A DNA stretch of 47,924 nt from Candidatus Omnitrophota bacterium (GTDB lineage: Bacteria; Omnitrophota; Gorgyraeia; JABMQH01), in assembly GCA_028715645.1 (NCBI GenBank), contig JAQURK010000007.1, positions 1-47,924 on the forward strand, given 5' to 3'. Shown piece after piece: positions 7,945-14,024 of this stretch (position 1 is the stretch's first letter; each line of letters starts with the position of its first letter). Under the pieces are notes generated by a model. It was not told the origin of the DNA. It did no database searches and saw only the letters and a list, made by a program, of their open reading frames with translations. The position numbers were made by a program, and so were the translations under genes.

Positions 7945-8292
7945 TTACTTTTCAAAAAGTTTCTTATCTTTATTAGTTTTTTGTGTTTGTTTGTTCCAGC
8001 CTTTCTTCTTGCCCTTGCTCCAACCCGCGGGCGTTTTGCCCTGTTTTTTTAAGCCGTATGGCATCTTGCCTTCCTTGGCCAAACCTGGAGGGATTGCGCC
8101 TTCAGTTGTTCCCTCCGTCATATTCTTTTTTGAGGCATCACCTACACCCATACCATGTTCACCACCCATACTATGACCGCCACCCTTGCCTGAGCCTCCG
8201 CCCTTAGCGTAAGATGGCGCTGCGATACTCATAGTCCAAAGGAGCATCACAGCAATTACGAGAAATCCATTCGGCTTACATTGTCTTAACAT
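7945..8292 (-). CDS. Secreted Gly/Lys-rich low-complexity protein
   Basis: This 115-residue protein has a signal peptide (FLVIAVMLLWTMSIAAPSYA). Then comes a Gly/His/Met-rich stretch (KGGGSGKGGGHSMGGEHGMG) and imperfect repeats of the form PPGLAKEGKMPYGLKKQGK, PAGWSKGKKKGW. The tail is strongly basic. Such PPGLAKxGKxPxGxxK repeats are common in small exported proteins of unknown role. The Gly-His-Met segment could bind metal ions. A Shine-Dalgarno-like purine run precedes the ATG. The call is descriptive; I do not infer a function. Confidence 0.7.
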   Translation of the reverse strand: MLRQCKPNGFLVIAVMLLWTMSIAAPSYAKGGGSGKGGGHSMGGEHGMGVGDASKKNMTEGTTEGAIPPGLAKEGKMPYGLKKQGKTPAGWSKGKKKGWNKQTQKTNKDKKLFEK

Positions 8293-8421
8293 ATGTTCCC
8301 CTCCTTCTCTTTTAGTCTAGGATAAGTTTACCACATTGCAGAATATCATCAATGGTAGAGATCTACTATTTGTAGGCCTTTTTCTACTCAGCATTGGGTG
8401 CGCGGGGTTAAATTTCCTCAT

Positions 8422-8463
8422 AAGTAATGCCGGGAGACGGGCCCCCCTCTCCCGGCATTACTT
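8422..8463 (-). terminator. Strong hairpin directly after the Cys-rich protein gene
   Basis: Perfect 16-base arms (8422-8437 and 8448-8463) enclose a G/C-rich 10-base loop, three bases after the stop codon at 8467. The following minus-strand sequence has only a weak T run, so it may also act as a 3'-stabilising hairpin. Confidence 0.7.
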
Positions 8464-8466
8464 TAT

Positions 8467-8637
8467 CTAGCAGCATCCGCAGAAATCATGCAAGCCTTTT
8501 ACAAAAGCTTTCAACGATTCTGTTTTAGAGGCGTCTTTCGGGATTATCTCGACTTGAACTCCTCTTTTCGTTTCCGAAAACTTGAATTCAAGCTGCTCAT
8601 GAAGATCCTCCAGCTTCTTTTCGCAGCAGCTAAACAT
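8467..8637 (-). CDS. 56-residue cysteine-rich protein next to an ArsR-type regulator
   Basis: The protein opens MFSCCEKKLEDLH and ends HDFCGCC, so vicinal cysteines sit at both termini around a charged, helical middle. The ATG is preceded by a strong ribosome-binding site within AGGAAGGGGGTG. It is read divergently from nothing and downstream of the ArsR-type gene on the same strand, but it has its own promoter-like region. That region carries a copy of the sequence found at the regulator's own start (8661-8684). A role in binding thiophilic metal(loid) ions such as As(III) is a reasonable inference from the cysteines and the neighbour. I do not recognise the family. Confidence 0.75.
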   Translation of the reverse strand: MFSCCEKKLEDLHEQLEFKFSETKRGVQVEIIPKDASKTESLKAFVKGLHDFCGCC

Positions 8638-8660
8638 TGTAATCACCCCCTTCCTAGTCT

Positions 8661-8684
8661 ATTGTTCTATAACTATCGAACTAC
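8661..8684 (-). promoter_or_regulatory. Candidate ArsR operator upstream of the Cys-rich gene
   Basis: An imperfect palindrome with GTTC and GAAC ends shares 20 of 23 bases, in inverted orientation, with the sequence at the regulator's start codon (9001-9025). It overlaps a possible -10 box (TATAGA on the minus strand). Autoregulation and co-regulation by the adjacent repressor is the simplest reading. Confidence 0.5.
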
Positions 8685-8698
8685 ATAGACAAAAAAAT

Positions 8699-9019
8699 TT
8701 ACCTCAAGAAATCCTTAATGATATTAACTGTATCTTCGTTAATAGTACAGCTATACATCTGCCCCTCTCTTTTGCAGGTAATGAGCCCTGCATTTTGAAG
8801 CTCTTTAAAATGATGAGAGATCGTTGACCTCGAGAGTTTTATACATTTGCACATTTTAGTAAAAGCCCTCTCGATTGGACAACAGGAAGGTTTCTCCAAT
8901 GAGAAATCTGGCCCCTTCTTTGCCCCCTTAATAGACTGCTCATAAATAGACATAAAGATCTTAAGCCTTTGTTCATTCGATAAGGCCTTGAATATTTTTG
9001 AATAGTTCGATAGTTCCAT
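8699..9019 (-). CDS. ArsR/SmtB-family metal(loid)-responsive repressor
   Basis: This 106-residue winged-helix protein opens with LSNYSKIFKALSNEQRLKIF, the usual ArsR start. The recognition region is CKCIKLSRSTISHHFKELQN, in which CKC sits where ArsR has its As(III)-binding CxC. A further CC pair lies about ten residues upstream (EKPSCCPIER). This arrangement suggests As(III)/Sb(III) or soft-metal sensing. The gene has a near-consensus promoter but no leader: the ATG is 7 bases after the -10 box. An operator-like sequence overlaps the start codon. The likely target is the Cys-rich protein gene; the ACR3 operon 1.3 kb away lacks an obvious copy of the site. Confidence 0.88.
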   Translation of the reverse strand: MELSNYSKIFKALSNEQRLKIFMSIYEQSIKGAKKGPDFSLEKPSCCPIERAFTKMCKCIKLSRSTISHHFKELQNAGLITCKREGQMYSCTINEDTVNIIKDFLR

Positions 9020-9055
9020 AACAATAAATATACAATACTATTAATACTTTGTCAA
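9001..9055 (-). promoter_or_regulatory. Leaderless promoter plus operator of the ArsR-type gene
   Basis: TTGACA (9050-9055), a 17-base spacer and TATATT (9027-9032) are followed after 7 bases by the ATG (9017-9019). The operator-like sequence 9001-9025 overlaps the start codon and the expected transcript start. Confidence 0.7.
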
Positions 9056-9105
9056 TAATTTATTTTGCGTAAAGTGGCTTTGGGTGGTTTTGGCTTTGGG
9101 GCTTT

Positions 9106-9200
9106 GGGGACGTTTTTATTTTTATACCTAGACCTGTCCCCTTCTTAAAAAACTTTTTTAAATAGGGGACACCTATAGGTTCAATTTTAAAGACGTCCCC
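9106..9200. repeat. Nested palindromic, REP-like intergenic element
   Basis: Outer arms GGGGACGT/ACGTCCCC enclose inner arms TGTCCCC/GGGGACA, which in turn enclose TTAAAAAA-C-TTTTTTAA. A related fragment (GGGGACAGACCC) occurs at 7506. The nesting is typical of REP-like elements mobilised by tyrosine transposases; no such transposase is in the window. Confidence 0.5.
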
Positions 9201-9263
9201 TAGGTACTAGGCTAGGTACCCAGCGGGGCTCTCTTCGAGTCTTCGCTCCTCCGAAAAATTTGG

Positions 9264-9301
9264 CCAATAAATAAAATGGCCCACCTTTGTAAGATGGGCC
9301 A
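9264..9301 (-). terminator. Terminator of the tRNA-Asn transcript
   Basis: Perfect 7-base arms TGGCCCA/TGGGCCA (9277-9283, 9295-9301) are followed on the minus strand by TTTTATTTATT. It begins 8 bases after the tRNA 3' end. Confidence 0.8.
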
Positions 9302-9346
9302 AATTTTTCTCCCCCGCGAGGACTCGAACCTCGGACAGCGTGGTTA

Positions 9347-9933
9347 CGATCTGACTCCGGTTGCCCGGAGAGTCGGACTATACCTTTACCATGTCCCGAC
9401 TTTTGTCGGGATTTAGGTAGCGAGTGTCTAGTCTCTGCACCTTTCCTACTTCGCCATTCAATATGATACTATGGCATGGCTTTGAAGGACTTGGCTCAGG
9501 ATTGACCGCTTGGGCTTTCCCTGAATTTACTCGCTTTTCCACTCCTGTGTTTCCACCGGAGGCTGCTAACTTAGCATGAAGCTCTCGATGACAATTGGCA
9601 CAAATAATAACACACTTATCTAATTCTTCCATCACTTTCTTCCAACTTCTTGTGTATCCTTTTTCAGATATCCCAAAATCTTTCTGAAAAATATCTCTGT
9701 GATGGAATTCAAGCGCTTCAATACAACGATCATAACCGCAAATTTCACATTTGTTACCTTTATATTCAATAGCCATTTGCCTTACCTTTTTTCTTCTGGT
9801 ATGAACAGCTCTGATTAAATACTTGCGCCGATCGCTATATTGGCGTTTGTCAATTGTAGCCAATTGTCACCTCCTTTCTCCACACCGTGACACTTTGCAC
9901 CGAGTTTTGCACTCGGCACTGCGTGCCTCGTGC
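9347..9933 (-). ncRNA. Group I self-splicing intron (587 nt) with internal HNH ORF
   Basis: The 5' exon ends in U and the intron ends in G, as group I splicing requires. P1 can form between exon-intron CUGU|G and the downstream CACGCAG, placing a U-G wobble exactly at the splice site. Core segments near the 3' end look like subgroup IC: a CAGGGAAAGCC-type P4-P6 strand (about 9511-9525), AATCCTGAGCCAAG (9490-9503), GTGCAGAGACTAGAC (P7 5' strand, GACTA at 9429-9433) and TATAGTCC (P7 3' strand at 9376-9380). The HNH gene runs through P4-P8 and stops within P7. The subgroup is my estimate. Confidence 0.9.
9378..9863 (-). CDS. HNH homing endonuclease encoded in the group I intron
   Basis: This 161-residue protein starts at TTG (9863) with a strong AGGAGGTG site 5 bases upstream. 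The HNH zinc-finger fold is clear: CEIC (C39, C42), LEFHHRD (H54, H55), and CANCHRELH (C88, C91, H92, H96). The basic N-terminus (DRRKYLIRAVHTRRKKVRQ) probably binds DNA. The last 55 or so residues are translated from the ribozyme core itself, and the stop codon lies in the P7 strand, so protein and RNA folds constrain the same bases. By analogy with other intron-borne HNH enzymes it should cut an intronless tRNA-Asn allele and drive homing. Activity cannot be judged from sequence. Confidence 0.9.
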   Translation of the reverse strand: MATIDKRQYSDRRKYLIRAVHTRRKKVRQMAIEYKGNKCEICGYDRCIEALEFHHRDIFQKDFGISEKGYTRSWKKVMEELDKCVIICANCHRELHAKLAASGGNTGVEKRVNSGKAQAVNPEPSPSKPCHSIILNGEVGKVQRLDTRYLNPDKSRDMVKV

Positions 9934-9983
9934 ACAGCCACGTGCTCTACCAGCTGAGCTACAGGGGAATAAATTATGAATCT

Positions 9984-10012
9984 ATTTTAAGAGATGAGAT
10001 AGATTATGTCAA
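9984..10012 (-). promoter_or_regulatory. Promoter of the tRNA-Asn gene
   Basis: TTGACA (10007-10012), a 17-base spacer and TAAAAT (9984-9989) lie 15 bases before the tRNA 5' end at 9968. Confidence 0.75.
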
Positions 10013-10036
10013 TATAAATGTCGGGTCTTTTACTTT

Positions 10037-10453
10037 TTAGAATAGATATGATATAATACATTTGATGTTACCTTTATAAAGAAACGCTTGAAACTCTTCT
10101 ATAAAAGTTCTATAATTATAAAGTGTTAAATATAAACAAGCAGTATAATAGCATAGCCCTAGTGCAATAGAAAAGATTCCGATGGAAAGATTAAAGTTCT
10201 TTAGATCGTTTTTAGTTGCCGCAGTAGTAATCTCATTTGCTCTCTGTATAGCCAGCCTTTGTGACGACGAGGAGTTGCGTTTAGATTCCACATGTATCCT
10301 TAATAATCTCTTTAGCTCCCTTCAACTACAAGACTTGTCTAATGGCTGCACGTTATTAAGCGTAGAACTTGATTTTAATCCGCCCAAGTCAATAATTACC
10401 TATCTGGCAATGCACGAAAAATCCCCGCCAACCTTTCCCGATTCAATTTTCAT
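10037..10453 (-). pseudogene. Possible decayed small membrane-protein gene with two in-frame stops
   Basis: One continuous minus-strand frame runs from an ATG at 10453 to 10037 (139 codons), broken only by a TAG and a TGA. Each could arise by a single C-to-T change from CAG or CGA. The intact 3' part, from a GTG at 10291 with AAGGA 5 bases upstream, would give 84 residues: a polar N-terminus and one membrane segment (LSIGIFSIALGLCYYTACLY). It may be a still-translated small protein or a relic. No family is recognised. A plus-strand frame covers part of the same DNA but lacks a ribosome-binding site. The stretch 9969-10542 holds nothing else except the tRNA-Asn promoter. Confidence 0.35.
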
Positions 10454-10542
10454 ATAAGTATTCGCCTAAGTTTAAATAATTAATTTTAAAAATCACAAAA
10501 ATTGAAATTTATTTAAAACGCGAGCCGAAGGAGATGTTTAAA

Positions 10543-10872
10543 ATGAAAAAAATGTTGATTATAATGATTGCCTTTGCATTTGCGTTGGGATTCTCTTCGT
10601 TTGCCTTCGCAAAATCGGCAAAATATTCCGCGTATCATAAAAAATCTCAACCTGCGATGGAAACCATTCAGGGGACAATTACATCCGTTGATTCCGCTAA
10701 AAATGAGATAGTGGTAAAGAACAATAAGACCGCGCAGGACAGAACATTTGTTGTAAATAGCAAAGTAATTTCTACCCTTACGTTAAACGAAGAGGTAAAG
10801 GTAAAAGTTAAAGAAGGCTCGAATAATGCCGAGAGTGTAACAATTATAAAAACCAAAAGTAAGAAAAAATAA
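10543..10872 (+). CDS. Small secreted beta-rich protein, copy 1
   Basis: This protein has 109 residues. I chose the ATG at 10543 because GAAGGAG lies 9 bases before it, while the earlier ATG touches that site. The signal peptide is MLIIMIAFAFALGFSSFAFA. The mature domain reads ETIQGTITSVDSAKNEIVVK and ends in VKVKEGSNNAESVTIIKTK, a small OB-like or DUF5666-like beta fold. The tail is Lys-rich. The next gene, 14 bases on, encodes a protein of the same layout (signal peptide, then a TGxIxxV...LxxGDKVEVKY type domain), so they are probably divergent paralogues of one operon. The function is unknown; the exported location is inferred from the signal peptide. Confidence 0.75.
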   Translation: MKKMLIIMIAFAFALGFSSFAFAKSAKYSAYHKKSQPAMETIQGTITSVDSAKNEIVVKNNKTAQDRTFVVNSKVISTLTLNEEVKVKVKEGSNNAESVTIIKTKSKKK

Positions 10873-10886
10873 AAAAGGAGGAACAA

Positions 10887-11249
10887 ATGAACAAATTATT
10901 TATGGTATTGATATTAGTAGCACTAACAAATTCGCTTTGTTTTGCTCAGCAACCGGTAATAGCACCCAAACAAACAGCGCCCATTCAACCAGTCACCAAA
11001 ACATTAACAGGCAAGATCGATACTGTTACTCTCGCCGATCCAATGAAAGGAATAACATCTTCGCTCATAGTAAGTAAAGACGACGGAAATAAAACAGCTT
11101 TTGGCGTTGTATCAGTAGCGACAATTTATGATGCGGATATGAAGGCTATCACATTGGATAAACTAAACAAAGGTGATAAAGTTGAGGTAAAATATTCCAC
11201 GGGTAAAGACGGAGTTAACCAGGCAACTTTAATTACTGTATTGAAATAA
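10887..11249 (+). CDS. Small secreted beta-rich protein, copy 2
   Basis: This protein has 120 residues with the ATG after AAAAAGGAGGAAC, a strong ribosome-binding site. The signal peptide is LFMVLILVALTNSLCFA. A Pro/Gln-rich linker leads into TLTGKIDTVTLADPMKGI and LDKLNKGDKVEVKYSTGKDG, matching the beta-strand pattern of the preceding gene. A perfect terminator follows at 11288-11317, so the two genes form a short operon. The role is unknown. Confidence 0.75.
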   Translation: MNKLFMVLILVALTNSLCFAQQPVIAPKQTAPIQPVTKTLTGKIDTVTLADPMKGITSSLIVSKDDGNKTAFGVVSVATIYDADMKAITLDKLNKGDKVEVKYSTGKDGVNQATLITVLK

Positions 11250-11287
11250 CATTTGTGTCATATAAAATAAGGAGGTAGCCAAAATTC

Positions 11288-11317
11288 AGCCCAGCGCAAG
11301 TAGCGCTGGGCTTTTTT
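11288..11317 (+). terminator. Intrinsic terminator of the two-gene secreted protein operon
   Basis: Arms AGCCCAGCGC and GCGCTGGGCT enclose a 5-base loop and are followed by six T residues: a textbook rho-independent terminator. Confidence 0.95.
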
Positions 11318-11335
11318 CGTATTGACCCATATCCC

Positions 11336-11365
11336 TTGACAAGAAGCGGCCGAGACGTATATAAT
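11336..11365 (+). promoter_or_regulatory. Promoter of the YchF-like gene, near-leaderless
   Basis: TTGACA (11336-11341), an 18-base spacer and TATAAT (11360-11365). The ATG is 10 bases after the -10 box, giving a leader of about 3 bases or none, and there is no ribosome-binding site. Confidence 0.8.
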
Positions 11366-11375
11366 TCAAATTAAC

Positions 11376-12449
11376 ATGAAAATAGGAATCATCGGGCTCC
11401 CCCAGACGGGCAAGAAGACGCTTTTTGAGTTATTGACGCGTTATAAGCCGTCTGAAAAAGATCTCAGCCAGAATAAACCCATTAAAAGCCTCGCGGAAAT
11501 AAAAGATCCGCGCTTCGATTACCTTGTCACGCTCTACAATCCCAAGAAATCCGTCCGGCCCCGTATCGAGATAGAGGTCCTGCCCAAATTAGAAAAAGAA
11601 AGCATGACAAAGGGCGACGTCTTTGAAGATATAGCTGACGCGAATGCCGTGTGCCATGTTGTAAGGGCTTTTAATAATGATGCCGTATATCATGTAAGCG
11701 GCTCGGTAAACCCAAAGCGGGATATAGATATGGTCAATTCGGAGCTTATCTTAAATGACCTTATGTTTGTCGAAAAGAGGCTTGAGAGGCTTGAGCCGAA
11801 CCTTAAGAAGGCCGGCGACACCGCCGCCATAAAGGAAAAAGCCGTCCTTTTAAAAATAAAAGCGCATTTGGATAAGGAACTCCCGTTAAGGCTCCTTTCC
11901 TTTGATAAGGACGAAAAAAAACTGATTTCAAGTTATCCTTTTATCACATTGAAAGAAATGATCCTGGTGGTGAATATCTCGGAGGATGATGTTAAGAACG
12001 CGGATTTCATAGAAGCAATAAAAAAAGGATATGAGCCGCTTAAAATGAATTTTATGTTTGTGTCTGCGAAACTCGAATCCGAGATAGCGAACCTGGGTTC
12101 CGAGGAAGAAAAGAAGGAATATCTGGGCGCCCTGGGTATCTCCGAGCCCGCAATAGACGTCCTGACGCGCCTTTACATGAAAGCGCTCGACCTTATCTCT
12201 TTTTTTACTGTGGGCCCGGATGAAGTGCGCCAGTGGCTGATAAGGTCAGGCTCTTTGGCCCCGGCCGCGGCAGGCGCGATACATACCGACCTTGAACGCG
12301 GTTTTATAAGGGCGGAGGTCATGAAATATGAGGACCTCTCCCGCCTTGGGAATGAGACAAAGGTCAAAGAGGCCGGCAAATACCTGGTTAAAGGAAAAGA
12401 ATACGTCGTTGAAGACGGCGATATTGTGAATATACGATTTAACGTTTAA
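11376..12449 (+). CDS. YchF/OLA1-like P-loop protein with degenerate nucleotide site
   Basis: This 357-residue protein matches the YchF family along its length. It has a P-loop (GLPQTGKKT, residues 7-15), ANAVCHVVRAFNNDAVYHVSG, RDIDMVNSELILNDL, a coiled-coil middle, and the C-terminal TGS-like domain (GAIHTDLERGFIRAEVMKYE, ending DGDIVNIRFNV). The usual DIAGL switch (G3) is not found where expected, and the NxxE-type base-recognition motif reads NISEDD. Binding or hydrolysis may therefore be altered. True YchF/OLA1 binds ribosomes and prefers ATP. It could be a paralogue alongside an ordinary ychF elsewhere. It is transcribed from its own near-leaderless promoter. Confidence 0.85.
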   Translation: MKIGIIGLPQTGKKTLFELLTRYKPSEKDLSQNKPIKSLAEIKDPRFDYLVTLYNPKKSVRPRIEIEVLPKLEKESMTKGDVFEDIADANAVCHVVRAFNNDAVYHVSGSVNPKRDIDMVNSELILNDLMFVEKRLERLEPNLKKAGDTAAIKEKAVLLKIKAHLDKELPLRLLSFDKDEKKLISSYPFITLKEMILVVNISEDDVKNADFIEAIKKGYEPLKMNFMFVSAKLESEIANLGSEEEKKEYLGALGISEPAIDVLTRLYMKALDLISFFTVGPDEVRQWLIRSGSLAPAAAGAIHTDLERGFIRAEVMKYEDLSRLGNETKVKEAGKYLVKGKEYVVEDGDIVNIRFNV

Positions 12450-12545
12450 TTTCCCTCCTGGAAAAAAGTCAGAATAAAGTCCTTTTTGCGGATTTTAATT
12501 TATGGCCCGCGGTATTATAATCACTAAAAAAAGGAGGGCAATAAA

Positions 12546-13220
12546 ATGAAACGACCAATAGTTACCATGTTTGTGATTTGGGCATTTGTTTTTATCGGCT
12601 CAGCGCATGCCGCGTATATGTCAAATAATGCGCCTGCCGCGTCTACCGCGCCTAAGATGACCGGCATGATGATGTGCGGTACGGAAGAGATAAAACTGAA
12701 AGTGGCCATGAGAAGCCTCTGGGACGATCATGTCGAATACACCAGGGAATATATCATAAGCGCCCTGGCCGGCCTGGAAGATGTCAATGCGGTCGCCGAA
12801 AGACTACTAAGAAACCAGGATGATATTGGGAATGCAATAAAACCTTATTACGGCAATGACGCCGGACAAAAATTAACCGCGCTATTAAAAGACCATATAA
12901 TGATCGCTACGGATGTGGTAAAGGCGGCAAAGGCCGGAAATAACCAGCAGGTGGAAGCCGCCCAGGCAAGATGGAAGGCCAACGCGGAAGAAATCGCGGT
13001 CTTCTTAAGCGGCGCCAATCCGAATTGGCAAAAAAAGGATCTATCTGACATGCTTGCCATGCATTTAGACCTTACTACCAAGGAAGCCGTTTCACGGATT
13101 AATAAGGACTGGAATGCGGACATCGCCTATTATGACGAAGGGCATGACCATATGATGAAGTTCGCGGATGTGTTGACCGGGGGGATCGTAAAGCAGTTTC
13201 CGGATAAATTCAAGGTATAA
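12546..13220 (+). CDS. Secreted His-containing helical-bundle protein, unknown function
   Basis: This 224-residue protein has a signal peptide (PIVTMFVIWAFVFIGSAHA) and a start preceded by AAAAGGAGGG. The mature part is nearly all helical. Repeated motifs LWDDHVEYTREYIISALAG, LKDHIMIATDVVKAAKAG and HDHMMKFADVLTGGIV suggest a four-helix bundle with His/Asp clusters, possibly metal-binding. Similar proteins exist in many anaerobes without a defined role. It is separated from neighbours by 96 and 55 bases and has a TATAAT-like -10 about 25 bases upstream of the start, so it is probably monocistronic. Confidence 0.7.
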   Translation: MKRPIVTMFVIWAFVFIGSAHAAYMSNNAPAASTAPKMTGMMMCGTEEIKLKVAMRSLWDDHVEYTREYIISALAGLEDVNAVAERLLRNQDDIGNAIKPYYGNDAGQKLTALLKDHIMIATDVVKAAKAGNNQQVEAAQARWKANAEEIAVFLSGANPNWQKKDLSDMLAMHLDLTTKEAVSRINKDWNADIAYYDEGHDHMMKFADVLTGGIVKQFPDKFKV

Positions 13221-13239
13221 AAACAAAACCTAATCCTGG

Positions 13240-13268
13240 TTGCCAAGGCCTAGATTTGGTAATATAAT
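13240..13268 (+). promoter_or_regulatory. Leaderless promoter of the ABC exporter operon
   Basis: TTGCCA (13240-13245), a 17-base spacer and TATAAT (13263-13268). The ATG at 13276 is 7 bases downstream, exactly where transcription should begin. Confidence 0.75.
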
Positions 13269-13275
13269 CCTATCT

Positions 13276-14016
13276 ATGGCTAAGATCCTTTCGGTAAGGG
13301 GCTTAAGTAAGAAATACGGTAATATCACGGCGCTAGACACGGTATCGTTTGAGGTAAACCACAAAGAGATCGTCGGGCTTCTCGGGCCTAACGGCGCGGG
13401 GAAGACAACTACTATAAATATCATCCTGGGCGTTTTGGCCGCGGATTCAGGCGATGTCCACATAGATGGCCTAAGCCTTTCCTCATCCCGTTCAAAGGCG
13501 ATTGCCGAGACAAATTTTGCCGCCGTTTATACGCCCCTGCCCGGCAATCTAACCCTCGTCCAGAACCTCCGTATCTTCGCGCGTCTTTATAGCGTTAAGG
13601 ATGCCGCGGCACGTATTGATACGGTTATCAGGCAGTTTGACCTCGAGCCCTTCAGGGATAAAAAATGCGGCGTGCTTTCTTCCGGTGAACAGACTCGCGC
13701 CGGGCTCGCAAAGGCGATGCTGAACCGCCCCAGGCTCCTTTTACTCGATGAGCCGACGGCGTCGCTGGACCCGGCGACTGCCCGCGAGATAAGGCTGAAT
13801 ATCCGTAAATATACCGAAGAAAGCGAGGCGGGCGTTCTCTGGACCTCCCATAACATGTATGAGGTCGAGGCGATATGTGACCGCGTGCTGTTTCTTTCTC
13901 ATGGCAAGGTCCTGCTTGAAGGAAATCCGAAGACCCTGCCCGCGGAACACCATAAAAAAACGCTTGAAGATCTTTTCATCGCCGTGGCCCGCGAGCCGCT
14001 CACGCTGGAGGCTTAG
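13276..14016 (+). CDS. ABC-2 type transporter ATP-binding protein
   Basis: This protein has 246 residues from the ATG at 13276; an upstream in-frame ATG would lie within the promoter. Motifs: Walker A GPNGAGKTT, the signature LSSGEQTRAGLAKAML, Walker B LLLLDEPTASLDP, and the H-loop in WTSHNMYEVE. Sequence style fits the DrrA/NodI-like exporters of drugs, polysaccharides or lipids. The permease gene follows after 8 bases and must be its partner. The Q-loop region reads AAVYTPLPGNLT, so the usual glutamine is not obvious. The substrate is unknown. Confidence 0.93.
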   Translation: MAKILSVRGLSKKYGNITALDTVSFEVNHKEIVGLLGPNGAGKTTTINIILGVLAADSGDVHIDGLSLSSSRSKAIAETNFAAVYTPLPGNLTLVQNLRIFARLYSVKDAAARIDTVIRQFDLEPFRDKKCGVLSSGEQTRAGLAKAMLNRPRLLLLDEPTASLDPATAREIRLNIRKYTEESEAGVLWTSHNMYEVEAICDRVLFLSHGKVLLEGNPKTLPAEHHKKTLEDLFIAVAREPLTLEA

Positions 14017-14024
14017 TTAAATAT

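Larger units (their letters stand above)
9309..9968 (-). tRNA. tRNA-Asn(GUU) interrupted by a group I intron
   Basis: The 5' exon (9968-9934, bases 1-35) and 3' exon (9346-9309, bases 36-73) join into a canonical cloverleaf. The acceptor is TCCCCTG with CGGGGGA, the D-stem GCTC/GAGC, the anticodon stem CGTGG/CCACG and the T-stem CGAGG/CCTCG. The spliced loop CTGTTAA gives anticodon GUU. Discriminator base G73 is the usual one for bacterial tRNA-Asn. CCA is not encoded. The intron falls between anticodon positions 35 and 36. A consensus promoter lies at 9984-10012 and a terminator at 9264-9301. Confidence 0.93.

Noticed and set aside
9309..9968. Reading the split tRNA as tRNA-Thr(CGU) with the splice after U33
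   Set aside because: The intron would then not end in G and P1 would lose the U-G wobble; G73 and the body sequence favour Asn.
10182..10457. Plus-strand frame with a signal-peptide-like start
   Set aside because: No ribosome-binding site or promoter; the minus-strand frame over the same DNA has a better start and continuity.
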